A stretch of DNA of 64,000 bases. Origin: Cardamine occulta. Taxonomy: Eukaryota; Streptophyta; Magnoliopsida; Brassicales; Brassicaceae. A program made the translations under genes and the position numbers. The stretch covers positions 9,012,248 to 9,076,247 of the forward strand of contig CM051366.1 of the NCBI GenBank assembly GCA_028015245.1. Direction: 5' to 3'. Below, in pieces: positions 44,781 through 55,887 of this stretch; position 1 is the stretch's first letter, and the number at the start of each line of letters is the position of its first letter. Below the pieces are notes generated by a model. It saw nothing but the letters and a program-made list of their open reading frames with translations, had not been told where the DNA came from and made no database searches.

Positions 44781-45905
44781 ATGGCTTGAGGGCGTGGTAG
44801 AGGTCGTGGTCGTGTGCCAGAGGAGCGGGTCGAGGAATCGCATGCGAGTCAGGTGGGGTCTAAGGGTGTGGCCGGTGTAAGTATCGGTGGGGCCGGTGTG
44901 AGTACCGGTGTTCCAGCGGGGGCTACGGGTTTAGCAGTGGGTGCTGCGGGTTTAGCAGCGGGTGCTGCGGGTTTAGCAGCAGGTGATGCTCGGGCCCGAG
45001 ATGATCGCATGGCGGATCTTTTGATGAGGTTGTTGGAGCGGTTTCCAAATAGGGTACTGGCTCAGGCTCATGTGGTTCTGGTGGTTGTTGAGGTTCAGCC
45101 TCGGGTTGCAGCTGCGGTTGCTCAGGAGCTCCCATTCTAGATAGGCACGGGGATTTTTCGTGGAGGTACTAATCTTGAGGACGATGATGCGTGGTTGAGG
45201 AGGGTAGTGAGGAATTTCCTCTCGAGTAGGTAACGCGCGGGATACCAAGTGGACATTGCGGTCTATTATCTGGAGGGTAATGCGCATCTCTGGTGGAGGG
45301 GTATGGCAGCCCAAAGAGTTCAGGCCGAGATGGCTTGGGCAGATTTTATGGAGGAGTTTAACTCCAAGTATTTTCCTCAGGAGGCGTTTAACCGGTTAGA
45401 GTTGAGGCTTGCGAAATTGACTCAGGGGGATCGGTCGGTATGCAAGTATGAAGTGGAGTTTAACAAGCTCGGGGTCTTTTGTTAGACGGGCGGTTAAGAG
45501 TGAATCGGCCCGTGTAAAGAGATTCCTGATGGGTCTTAGGGTTGACTTGCGGAACAGTTGCATGGTTAGGGCTTTTTGCATGGTTGATAAGTTTGTTGAG
45601 ATTACGGCATTGCTTGAGGAGGGTTTGAAAGACGAGGTGGTAGCAGTTACACCAAGTTGTCAAGCGACATAAGTGCAGCAGCAGTCCGGTCCGAGCAGAA
45701 GCGGTAAGCCGATGCAAGGACAGAAGCGGAAGTGGGATGGTGCTTCGAGAGGCAGTCGGGGTGGTCAGAATTGCTTCGGGTGTAGGAGCATGGATCACAG
45801 AGTGGCGAGCTGTCCTAAGAAGGGTGGGGTACGAGTGGATTCTCGGGTGTGCTTTCACTGCAAAGAGGCGGGGCATATTAGATCTCAGTGTCCCAAGCTA
45901 CGGCA
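44781..45905 (+). pseudogene. Element B gag, broken at codon 3
   Basis: ATG GCT TGA: the third codon is a stop where element C has Lys (MAKGRGRG). The Arg/Gly N-terminus and an Ala/Gly-rich linker follow, then a capsid core with WADFMEEFNSKYFPQEAFNR. Stops or frame changes occur near 45138, 45230, 45477 and 45670. Two CCHC knuckles are visible: CFGCRSMDHRVASCP (third position altered) and CFHCKEAGHIRSQCP. Confidence 0.8.
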
Positions 45906-46061
45906 GAGTGAGGCCACAGTGGTGCAGCTCGTTAGGCCGGTGGCAGCAGCGCCTCGAATGTATTCCATCGTCGAGTCCGGAGAGCCGAGTTACAGGCCGA
46001 TCACAAGTATTTTCTTAGATTCATCTAAGTTTAATACTATGTTGGGGAATTTGGTTGTTTA

Positions 46062-46447
46062 TTGGGGGGTTAAGGTTCTCGGCACATGTATATGTGTAGG
46101 GATCTTGTGTGTTGGGGTGTTGAGTGTTATGTGTTGTTTGACACGGGAGCATCGCATTGCTTCGTCACTCCAGAGTTGGCCGAGAAAGTTAATGTTCGAA
46201 GTGAGCCCAGTGTGAGTTTGGGTTTCGTGGAGGTTACCGAAAAGAAGCTCCTGATGATTCACGGTCGGGTTAGAGACATGGATGTTCAGGTAGCGGGAGA
46301 GTCTATGCCTGCCAATTTGATTATCTACTCTGTAGAGCTGTACGATATCATTTTGGGTTTGGATTGGCTCGGGAAGTTCAGAGCGCATATGAATTGTCTC
46401 GATGGCGAGTCGAGTTCGACCGAGGAAAAGGGAAGTTGGTGTATCAG
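46062..46447 (+). pseudogene. Element B protease, first copy
   Basis: A VECYVLFDTGASHCFVTPEL segment with the D-T-G-A site and an IILGLDWLGKFRAH motif is readable. It is cut at GSWCISV by the TGTAACCCCG start of the nested LTR at 46448. The bases before the LTR (ATCAG, 46443-46447) form the left half of a 5-bp target duplication. Confidence 0.8.
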
Positions 46448-47520
46448 TGTAACCCCGTGTTCCAAAAATTAATTAATTTAATTAATTTTTAAGTTCTTTC
46501 GAGTTTATGAACCTTAGACAAGTCTAGAGAAGTTAACTATGTGGTTGAAATAATTAATTTAGATTTATTCCGGGGGTGTCATAAGTCGTTTCAAAAGTTG
46601 TTGGGTTTTTCTCAATAAGAAGTCAAAAGCAATTTTGCTTCTGCTTCTTCTCTTTCTTCTTCCTTGGAGCACCATTTTTGGTTGGGGAAAAGAGAGTAAG
46701 TGAGCTTGAGAGCTTGAGAGAAAAGAAGAGAGAAGAAGAGAGAGGCTTGGAAGGCTTTGTGAAGCTTGGATCTTGTGAGATCAAAGAGTGTGGAGTTTTG
46801 TGATGCTTGGAAAAGAAAGGATTGGAGTTGGGCTTTGTGGCGTGGAGCTTGGAGGAGGAACAAAGATCTTTCTTGAGCTTAGGGAGTCTATCTAAGCTTA
46901 GATTCATCCATTCTAAGGTGAGTTGTGACCAAAGGTTAACATTAAGTCATGTGTGGGGGCTTGTAGGGTTGTGCTAAGCTTTGGGGTGTTCCTAGGTTGG
47001 TTAGAAGCCTTTGTGGTCAGCTTGTAGTGGTTAGGGAACTATGGATTTGTGCTTGTTATGCCTTGTTAAGCTTTGATTGTAAGTTCTTATGCTTGTTTGT
47101 TGATTGTGTGTGTTGTTGTTTCTTGTTGGGAGTGTTTCCCTAGTTGTTTGGTATGATATTGCCTTGCTTGGTATGTGAATTGGTTATGGTTTAGGGGTTT
47201 GGCCTTAGGGTTATGTCTAGGCTCAGTTGTGGAGTTGGGAAATCAGACCGGCTATCGACTAGGTGTGGTCGATAGGGCGAGGTCGATAGGGTGGTCGATA
47301 AATCCTGCTAGATGTTTTCGTAGTGCTTATCGACCAGGTGTTGTTGATAGAATGAGGTCGATAGGATGTATAAACCGGGTTGATCGATAGGTAAGTCGAT
47401 GAGTTTTTCAGATGGTTTTTAGGATGACTATCGACTAGGTGTGGTCGATAGAGTGAGGTCGATAGGGTGTATCGACCAGGTGTGGTCGATAGGATGAAGT
47501 TGATAGGGGGTATCGAGGAT

Positions 47521-47849
47521 GTTGAGTGTTATGTGTTGTTTGACATGGGAGCATCGCATTGCTTCGTCACTCCAGAGTTAGCCGAGAAAGTTAATGTTCG
47601 AAGTGAGCCCAATGTGAGTTTGGTTTTCGTGGAGGTTACCGGAGGGAAGCTCCTGATGATTCACGGTCGGGTTAGAGACATGGATGTTTAGGTAGCGGGA
47701 GAGTCTATGCCTGCCGATTTGATTATCTACTCTGTAGAGCTGTACGATATCATTTTGGGTTTGGATTGGCTCGGGAAGTTCAGAGCGCATATGAATTGTC
47801 TCGATGGCGAGTCAGGTTCGACCGAGGAAAAGGGAAGTTGGTGTATCAG
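47521..47849 (+). pseudogene. Protease domain, second copy
   Basis: This is a duplicate of 46119-46447. The active site is changed to D-M-G-A (GACATGGGAGCA) and a TAG interrupts after RVRDMDV. There is no gag upstream and an LTR fragment on each side. Confidence 0.8.
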
Positions 47850-48950
47850 TGTAAAGCCCGTGTTCCAAAAATTAATTAATTTAATTAATTTTTAAGTTAT
47901 TTCGAGTTTATGAACCTTAGAAAAGTCTAGAGAAATTAACTATGTGGTTGAAATAATTAATTTAGATTTGTTCTGGGGGTGTCATAAGTCGTTTCAAAAA
48001 TTGTGGGGTTTTTCTCAATAAGAAGTCAAAAGCAATTTTGCTTCTGCTTCTTCTCTTTCTTCTTCCTTGGAGCACCATTTTTGGTTAGGGAAAAGAGAGT
48101 GAGTGAGCTTGAGAGCTTGAGAGAAAAGAAGAGAGAAGAAGAGAGAGGCTTGGAAGGTTTTTTGAAGCTTGGATCTTGTGAGATCAAAGAGTGTGGAGTT
48201 TTGTGATGCTTGGAAAAGAAAGGATTGGAGTTGGGCTTTGTGGCGTGGAGCTTGGAGGAGGAACAAAGATCTTTCTTGAGCTTAGGGAGTCTATCTAAGC
48301 TTAAATTCATCCATTCTAAGGTGAGTTGTGACCAAAGGTTAACATTAAGTCATGTGTGGGGGCTTGTAGGGTTGTGCTAAGCTTTGGGGTGTTCCAAGGT
48401 TGCTTAGAAGCCTTTGTGGTCATCTTGTTGTGGTTAGGAAACCATGGATTTGTGCTTGTTGTGCCTTGTTAAGCTTTGATTGTAAGTTCTTATGCTTGTT
48501 TGTTGATTGTGTGTGTTGTTATTTCTTGTTGGGAGTGTTTCCCTAGTTGTTTGGTATGGTATTGCCTTGCTTGGTATGTGAATTGGTTATGGTTTAAGGG
48601 TTTGGCCTTAGGGTTATGTCTAGGCTCAGTTGTGGAGTTAGGAAATTGGACCGGCTATCGCCAAGGTGTGGTCGATAGGGCGAGGTCGATAGGGGCTATC
48701 GACTAAGGCAGGTCGATAGGTTGGTCGATAAATCCTGCTGGATGTTTTCTTAGTGCTTATCGACCAGGTGTTATCGATAGAACGAGGTCGATAGGATGTA
48801 TAAACCGAGTTGATCGATAGGTAAGTCGATGAGTTTTTCAGATAGTTTTTAGGATGACTATCGACTAGGTGTGGTCGATAAAGTGAGGTTGATAGGGTGT
48901 ATCGACCAAGTGTGGTCGATAGGATGAGGTTGATAAGGGGTATCGAGGGT

Positions 48951-49279
48951 GTTGAGTGTTATGTGTTGTTTGACACGGGAGCATCGCATTGCTTCGTCAC
49001 TCCAGAGTTGGCCGAGAAAGTTAATGTTCGAAGTGAGCCCAGTGTGAGTTTGGTGTTCGTGGAGGTTACCGGAGGGAAGTTCCTGATGATTCACGGTCGG
49101 GTTAGAGACATGGATGTTCAGGTAGCGGGAGAGTCTATGCCTGCCTATTTGATTATCTACTCTGTAGAGCTGTACGATATCATTTTGGGTTTGGATTGGC
49201 TCGGGAAGTTCAGAACGCATATGAATTGTCTCGATGGCGAGTCGAGTTCGACCGAGGAAAAGGGAAGTTGGTGTATCAG
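48951..49279 (+). pseudogene. Protease domain, third copy
   Basis: This is a duplicate of 46119-46447 with D-T-G-A intact and the frame open from VECYVLFDTGA through GSWCISV. It runs into the third LTR copy at 49280. Confidence 0.8.
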
Positions 49280-50925
49280 TGTAATGCCCGTGTTCCAAAA
49301 ATTAATTAATTTAATTAATTTTTAAGTTCTTTCGAGTTTATAAACCTTAGACAAGTCTAGAGAAATTAACTATGTGGTTGAAATAATTAATTTAGATTTG
49401 TTTTGGGGGTGTTATAAGTCGTTTCAAAAGTTGTGGGGTTTTTCTCAATAAGAAGTCAAAAGCAATTTTGCTTCTGCTTCTTCTCTTTCTTCTTCCTTGG
49501 AGCACCATTTTTGGTTGGGGAAAAGAGAGTGAGTGAGCTTGAGAGCTTGAGAGAAAAGAAGAGAGAGGCTTGGAAGGCTTTGTGAAGCTTGGATCTTGTG
49601 AGATCAAAGAGTGTGGAGTTTTGTGATGCTTGGAAAAGAAAGGATTGGAGTTGAGCTTTGTGGCGTGGAGCTTGGAGGAGGAACAAAGATCTTTCTTGAG
49701 CTTAGGGAGTCTATCTAAGCTTAGATTCATCCATTATAAGGTGAGTTGTGACCAAAGGTTAACATTAAGTCATGTGTGGGGGCTTGTAGAGTTGTGCTAA
49801 GCTTTGGGATGTTCCTAGGTTGCTTAGAAGCCTTTGTGGTCAGCTTGTGGTGGTTAGGGAACCATGGATTTGTGCTTGTTGTGCCTTGTTAAGCTTTGAT
49901 TGTAAGTTCTTATGCTTGTTTGTTGATTGTGTGTGTTGTTGTTTCTTGTTGGGAGTGTTTCGCTAGTTGTTTGGTATGGTATTGTCTTGCTTGGTATGTG
50001 AATTGGTTATGGTTTAGGGGTTTGGCCTTAGGGTTATGTCTAGGCTCAGTTGTGGAGTTGGGAAATCGGACCGGCTATCGACTAGGTGTGGTCGATAGGG
50101 CGAGGTCGATAGGGGCTATCGACTAAGGCAGGTCGATAGGGTGGTCGATAAATCCTGCTGGATGTTTTCGTAGTGCTTATCGACCAGGTGTTGTCGATAG
50201 AATGAGGTCGATAGGATGTATAAATCGGGTTGATCGATAGGTAAGTCGATGAGTTTTTCAGATGGTTTTTAGGTTGACTATCGACTAGGTGTGGTCGATA
50301 GAGTGAGGTCGATAGGGTGTATCGACCAGGTGTGGTCGATAGGATGAGGTTGATAGGGGGTATCGAGGGTGTTGGTCGATAGAGTGTGGTCGATTGACCC
50401 TGTTGTTCTGTGACTTGTGTTTTTAACATTTCTTGATGTTGTGAATTGTTAGGTGGTTAGTCATGGGAGTGTTTGATTAGTTTTGCATGAGGTTGCATGT
50501 ATAGCTGATTATTTGAAGTAATACGTGTGATTAGTTTTGCATGAGGTTGCATGTATAGCTGATTGTTTGAAGTAATATGTGGTGTTTTTTTTTTTTTTGG
50601 TGTGGTTGTTTGAATTGCGTGGGCTTTCATGTAACATGTTGTTGGGAGGATCAATCTCACTCAGCGTTTGGTTTACCAAATATTGATGCATCACTTTTGT
50701 CGATGCAGGTAAAGATAAGGTGTGATCGTGGAATCGAGGCGAGGAGAGAGAGGATGATTAGGATCGGTAGTTTTAGGTTTTGTAGCTTTCGTATGATTGC
50801 TAAAACTGTTGACCATGCGTGGTTGTTGTTGCTTGTTAAATGTTAATTACTTGGAGAATATTTAAATGTATGGATGTTTAATTATTAAGTAATTACATGT
50901 TAAAAAAAAAAGTGCGGTCGTCACA
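49280..50925 (+). repeat. Nested solo LTR (complete copy), inserted in pol of element B
   Basis: It starts TGTAATGCCCGTG and ends GCGGTCGTCACA. It is followed by ATGAG (50926-50930), one change from ATCAG, which precedes the first LTR copy at 46443-46447. Element A is uninterrupted at the same place (GTATCAGGGGGTGAGACC). So a solo LTR sits in the protease/RT junction with a decayed 5-bp duplication. Confidence 0.8.
50070..50400 (+). repeat. GTCGAT/ATCGAC array in the nested LTR (also at 47235-47515 and 48655-48945)
   Basis: About a dozen GTCGAT and five ATCGAC motifs occur, often paired as CTATCGAC(C/T)AGGTGTGGTCGATAG, an inverted repeat with 8-base arms. The cassette lies exactly where other LTR copies of the family hold the AGCAGACTTG array. 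The first unit lacks about 28 bases of it. Confidence 0.85.
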
Positions 50926-51775
50926 ATGAGGGTGTGAGACCGACTTCCGGGAGTCTCGTGATTTCGGTTATGCACGCCGAGTGTATGATCGAGAAGGCTT
51001 GCAAGGCTTATTTGGCTACCATTTCTTTGCCAAAGGCTGTTAGAGAGGCTCAAGTTCAGGATATTCGAGTGGTTCGAGAGTTCCAGGATGTGTTCTAGTC
51101 GTTGCAGGTGTTACCACCATCTAGGTCGGATCTTTTCACGATTGAGTTAGAACCGGAGACGACACCGATATCCAAGGCTCCTTATAGGATTACTCCAACA
51201 GAGATGGGAGAGCTGAAGAAGCAGCTGGAGGAGAGCTGAAGAAGCAGCTGGAGGAGTTGCTGAGTAAGGGGTTTATTCACCTGAGTACTTCACCGTGGGG
51301 AACACAGGTGTTGTTTGTGAAGAAGAAAGACGGGAGTTTTCGGTTGTGCATTGACTACTAAGGACTTAACTGAGTCACATTGAAGAATAACTATCATCTT
51401 CCTCGGATTGATGAGTTGTTGGATCATTTGAGAGGGGTTACTTGGTTCTCCAAGATTGACTTGGTATCGGGATATCATCAGATTCCTATCGATGAGGTAA
51501 ATATCCTGAAGTCGGCTTTCAGATCTCATTATGGCCACTACGAGTTTGTGGTGATGCCATATGGGTTGACAAATGCACCAACTGCATTTATGAGATTGAT
51601 GAACAGCATTTTCCAAGATTATCTAGATGAGTTTGTGATCATCTTTATCGATGATATCTTGGTGTATTCAAAGAGCCTGGAGGAGCATCAGGTACATCTG
51701 CGTGTGGTTCTTGTGAAGCTGGGAGAACAAAAGTTGTTTGCTAACTTGAGCTAGTGTAACTTTTGGTAGTGGGAG
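50926..51775 (+). pseudogene. Element B reverse transcriptase
   Basis: It resumes directly after the nested LTR with GVRPTSGSLVISV-like codons, then the RT core: LCIDY*GLN, KIDLVSGYHQIPIDE, FIDDILVYSK. There is a 28-bp tandem duplication of GAGCTGAAGAAGCAGCTGGA (51209-51260) and several stops (near 51098, 51360, 51373, 51753, 51769). Confidence 0.8.
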
Positions 51776-52450
51776 ATTGGTTTTCTGGGTCATGTTATCT
51801 CTGCGGAGGGGGTTTCAGTGGATCTAGAGAAGGTCCAGGGCATTAGTGCTTGGCCGAGGCCGAGAAATGCCACAGAGATTAAGAGTTTTCTCGGGTTGGC
51901 AGGTTATTATCGGTGGTTCGTTAAGGGTTTCACGAGTTTGGCTAAGTCTATGACAAAGCTAATGAGAAAGGATGTTCCTTTCGTATGGTCCTCGGAGTGT
52001 GAGGAGAGTTTTGCGAAACTGAAAGCTTTGTTGACTAGTACTCCAGTAATGGAGTTGCCTGATCCGGGCGAGCCTTACATGGTGTATACTGATGCGTCTG
52101 AAGTTGGTCTTGGTTTTGTGTTGATTGAGTGGGGGAAGGTTATTGCCTATGCTTCGCGGCAGCTACAGAAGCATGATGGCAACTACCCTACCCATGATCT
52201 TGAGATGGCTGCGGTGGTTTTTGCTTTAAAGATTTGGAGATCTTATCTTTATGGCGGAAAGGTGCAGCTGTTCACAGATCATAAGAGCCTGAAGTATATT
52301 TTCACTCAGTCTGAGTTGAATTTGAGGCAGAGGCGCTAGATGGAGCTAGTGACCGATTATGATCTGGAGATAGCTTACCATCCTGGTAAAGCTAATCTGG
52401 TCGCGGATGCATTGAGTCGGAAGGGGATGGCTTTGGCTCGGAAGCATGAG
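51776..52450 (+). pseudogene. Element B RNase H
   Basis: FLGHVISAEGVSVDLEKVQG leads into VYTDASEVGLGFVL (first Asp), then YPTHDLEMAAVVFALK with the conserved Glu and FTDHKSLKYIFTQSE. A single TAG (near 52339) replaces Trp in RR(W)MELVTDYD. This domain is more complete than in element A. Confidence 0.8.
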
Positions 52451-53705
52451 GTTGAGTTTTTGGTGAGCGAGATTAGAGTGTTTGTGTGTTATATCTCAGG
52501 AACCTTTGGGCTTAGAGGCAGCTAATCAGGCAGATCTTTTGAGCAGTGTTCGGTTGGGTCATGAAAAAGATGAAAGCTTAGTTAAGGCTTCGAGAGAAGC
52601 GGGTTCTGAGTATCAGGTATCTGCGAATGGCACTATCCTTGTGAGTGGGAGGGTATGCATACCTTTGGACGAGGATTTAAGGTGAGAGATCATGAGTTAG
52701 GCTCATGTGAGTATGTTCTCGATTCATCCAGGAGTGAATAAGATGTACTGGGATCTTAAGCGGTATTATCATTGGGTCAGTATGAAGAAAGATGTTGCTA
52801 ACTGGGTTGCGGCATGCAATATGTGCCAGTTAGTGAAGGCAGAGCACCAGGTTCCCAGTGGTTTGTTGCAGAGTTTACCCATTCCAGAGTGGAAGTGGGA
52901 TATGATCACGATGGATTTTGTGGTAGGCTTACCAGTTTCTCGGACCAAGGATGCTATTTGGGTCATCGTTGATCAATTGACCAAGTGTGCATGTTTTCTG
53001 GCCATTAAGAAAACCGATGGGTCTGCGGTATTGGCTTGGAAGTACGTGCAGATGATTATGACACTATTTGGAGTACAGGTGAGCATTGTCTCGGACCGGG
53101 ATCCTATGTTCACATCTGAGTTCTGGAATGCATTTCAGGTGGAGATGGGCACGAGGGTGCACCTGAGTACGGCTTATAAACCTCAGACAGATGGGCAGTC
53201 TAAGAGGACCATCTAGACTCTGGAGGATTTGTTAAAGATGTGTGTGCTGGATTGAGGTGGTCAATGGATGGATCACTTGAGCTTGGTAGAGTTTGCGTAT
53301 ATCAATAGCTATCAAGTGAGTATTGGGATGGCTCCATACGAGGCTCTCTATGGGAAGCCATGTCGTACACTTTTGTGTTGGACTCAAGTGGGGGAGATGA
53401 GCACATTGGGTGTGAGTTTTGTTCAGAAAACCACAGAGAGGATCCAGGTTTTGAAGCTAAACATGAAAGAAGCCCAGGATCGGTAAAAGAGTTATACCGA
53501 TAAACGGTGGAAATGGCTTGTGTTTGAGCTGGGAGATAGAGTGTATCTCAAGATGGCTTTGCTAAGAGATCCAAACAGGTCCATTACTGCGACTAAGTTG
53601 AGTCTAAAGTATATGGCGCCATTCCAGATTGTAGAGCGTGTTGGACCGATAGCGTATAAGTTGGAGTTACCCGAGATTATGTAGGCATTTTATAAGGTCT
53701 TCTAT
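52451..53705 (+). pseudogene. Element B integrase
   Basis: The zinc domain is visible (SIHPGVNKMYWDLKRYYHW, CNMCQLVKAEHQ). The core has MDFVVGLP and VSDRDPMFTSEFW with both Asp residues. The third residue is Lys (DGQSKRTI, codon AAG 53202-53204) where Glu is expected. Stops interrupt at TI*TL, near 53254, and near 53486. Confidence 0.8.
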
Positions 53706-53963
53706 GTGTCGATGCTGAAGAAGTGTTTGCATAGGGGTGATGAGGTATTGACTGAGATTCTGTCAGATCTCCAGCCGAATATGACCATTGAGGCGAGACC
53801 TGTGAGAGTTCTCGAGCAGAGGGTCAAAGATCTTCATCGGAAGAGGATTCTGATGATGCGAGTTCTATGTGACTGCGACGGGGTGCAGAAGAAAACTTGG
53901 GAGCTTGAGGCTAGGATGGAAATGAGGTTCCAGAAGTTGTTCCAGAAGCAAGCTGTGGCTTGA
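53706..53963 (+). pseudogene. Element B chromodomain-like tail
   Basis: The frame SMLKKCLHRGDEVLTEI, PVRVLEQRVKDLHRKRIL and KTWELEARMEMRFQKLF is open to a natural TGA at 53961. It matches the C-terminal chromodomain architecture of Tekay-type chromoviruses without the stop seen in element A. Confidence 0.65.
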
Positions 53964-55152
53964 GTTCCATCGAGAGGTTCTAGTTTCGGTGTGTACCTGT
54001 ATGCTATGTGTTTTCATTTTGTATTTTTGTTGTGTATAATGATGTTATATTATGAGTGTTTAATAAATTGAGTATTTCTTATTTTTGATGACTTTGGGAG
54101 TCATGGTTATGTATTTCGTTTTGGTGTTAAAAAGTGATAATGCATGTGAGTAATAAGATGGTAGTTCTTATTGTTGATGGCACGAGTGTCATGGAAAGTT
54201 ATTATGAGAATTTAAAAGCTTAGTTCATAATCGGGAAGAGATTATGGTGTACCCGAAGTGATTGGGTATAGGTGCGATAGCCTGGTTATTGGTTATGCTT
54301 GGCAGATATTTCGGTTGTGGAGTATGGGTGATGCCGGTGTTACCTTGCGAGGATTTACACAGATCACGGGAGGTAGTTCAGTTGAGGTGCTTATAGATGT
54401 GTGACTTATTGCTCGATGAGAGGACTAGTTCTTCTAGTGCCGATAGCTCAAAGGACTGCGTGTCTTAAGAGTGTGACTGGCGATGTACCCAGACTCGTAA
54501 GGTGTATAGCCTAGAGTGATATGTGATACCGTGGATTCATAAGGTGTATATCCTAGACGTAGGATATATTGCCCAGAATTGAGTGGTATGGTATATCGAG
54601 ACTCTTATAGGTTATATTATTCTGAGTTTAGTGGTATGACATATACCCAGAATTCGGAGATGATGCGGTGTCTTGGGTGATGTGGTATGGTTGATACCTT
54701 AAGAGGTATGGTGGATATCCTACGGGGTATGGCAGATGTCTAAAACTCGGAGATTCTGCGGTGTCTTGGGTGTTGGGGTGTGGTCTGTGAGTGAGCAATA
54801 AGCACATATGATGTTGCGGTGTCGTAAGCATAGTGACTGAGTGGAAACCTCAAAGGTTAGTTATGGACCTCGTGTGTACATGCGTGTACATGGATGAGTG
54901 TGTGTGTTAACCGGGTTGGTCAAGAGGTAGTATGGAAACCTCGGGGATTAGTGTTTAATCTCGTGTGTTGGCCATGTAGGTCAAGAGGTAGTGTGAAGCC
55001 TCGAAGGTTGATAGTAGACCTCATGTGTGCATTGAATGCGTCGGGTTGGCCAAGGGTTAAGTAATCATTGCGATCATTAGGGTTCATTGGAGATGAATGA
55101 TTTATTGGCGATGAACGACAACGTAACATTCAAGGACAAATTTATGTTAGTG
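53964..55152 (+). other. Element B 3' noncoding region, ending inside the polypurine tract
   Basis: It is collinear with 24623-25996 of element A, with the same short repeated phrases (GATATGTGATACCGTGGATTC; TAGGATATATTGCCCAGAATT). It ends TTATGTTAGTGG, the first half of the polypurine tract (TTAGTGGGGGAGAA in element A), and switches there to reversed gag. Confidence 0.75.
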
Positions 55153-55713
55153 GTTGAACGCCTCCTGAGAGAAATACTTAGAGTTAAACTCCTCCACAAA
55201 ATCTGCCCAAGCTATCTCGGCATGAACTCTTCACACCCCTCCACCAGAGATGCGCCTCACCCTCCAGATAATGGACCGCAATGTCCACTTCGTATCTCGC
55301 GGGACACCTACTCGAGAAGAAATTCCTTTATACTCTCCTCAATTCCACTGCTTCATCATCCCGAGGTAAGATGGGAGCTCCTCAGCAACTGCAGCTGCAA
55401 CCTGAGGCATAACCTCAACAACCACTAGTGGTACCATAGGAGTCTGAGCCGGTACCCTCTCTGGTAACTGCTCCAATAACATTGTCAAGAGATCAGCAAG
55501 ACGATCATCTCGGGCCTGAGCATTACCCGCTGCTAAACCCACAGCACCTGGTGCTATACTCGCAGCACCCGCTGGAACACCAGCCACACCGGTACTCACA
55601 TCGGCCATACCCTCAGACCCAACCTGACTCGCATGTGACTCATCGACCTGCTCCTCCACAACACGACCACGACCTCTACCCCGGCCACGGCCTCGACCAC
55701 GCCCTTTAGCCAT
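55153..55713 (-). pseudogene. Element C: reversed gag N-terminal part
   Basis: Minus-strand ATG at 55713 begins MAKGRGRGRGRGRG, followed by the Ala/Gly linker and LPSYLGMMKQ. Further frames carry the capsid core up to the codons for PQEAFN at the junction (55153). The first 160 codons are better preserved than in B. The gag is cut at its middle by the junction. Confidence 0.8.
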
Positions 55714-55870
55714 CTGCACATACAGAAGCAAGGACTAAGAAACACTAAGACACAATCATCATAATAAAGATAACTCACCGTGGAATCCCACAAGGCTCGA
55801 AGAGGATGATTCTATGACCCCATGCAACACCCAATCTATCCTAGAACCACATAGGCTCCTAGAACCGTAT

Positions 55871-55884
55871 GGGCTCTGATACCA
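55871..55884 (-). promoter_or_regulatory. Primer-binding site of element C
   Basis: On the minus strand TGGTATCAGAGCCC lies three bases after the LTR end. This is the canonical initiator-tRNA-Met site. Confidence 0.85.
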
Positions 55885-55887
55885 AAA

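Larger units (their letters stand above)
46119..50370 (+). repeat. Tandem triplication of protease plus 5' part of a nested LTR
   Basis: Three units are present: 46119-47520, 47521-48950 and 48951-50370 (about 1.40-1.43 kb). Each begins GTTGAGTGTTATGTGTTGT in the protease, runs into TGTAA of an LTR (46448, 47850, 49280), and ends in a GTCGAT-rich array. The last LTR copy alone continues to its true end at 50925. The junctions share the phrase GG(A/G)TGTTG with both parents, pointing to recombination at about 7-8 bases of microhomology. The units are nearly identical, so the event is recent relative to the insertion. Confidence 0.85.

Noticed and set aside
46612..46907. Antisense open frames in the LTRs (Ser/Lys/Pro-rich, repeated in each LTR copy)
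   Set aside because: They are shadows of the repeated LTR sequence; the same frames recur only because the LTR recurs, and they are broken in other copies.
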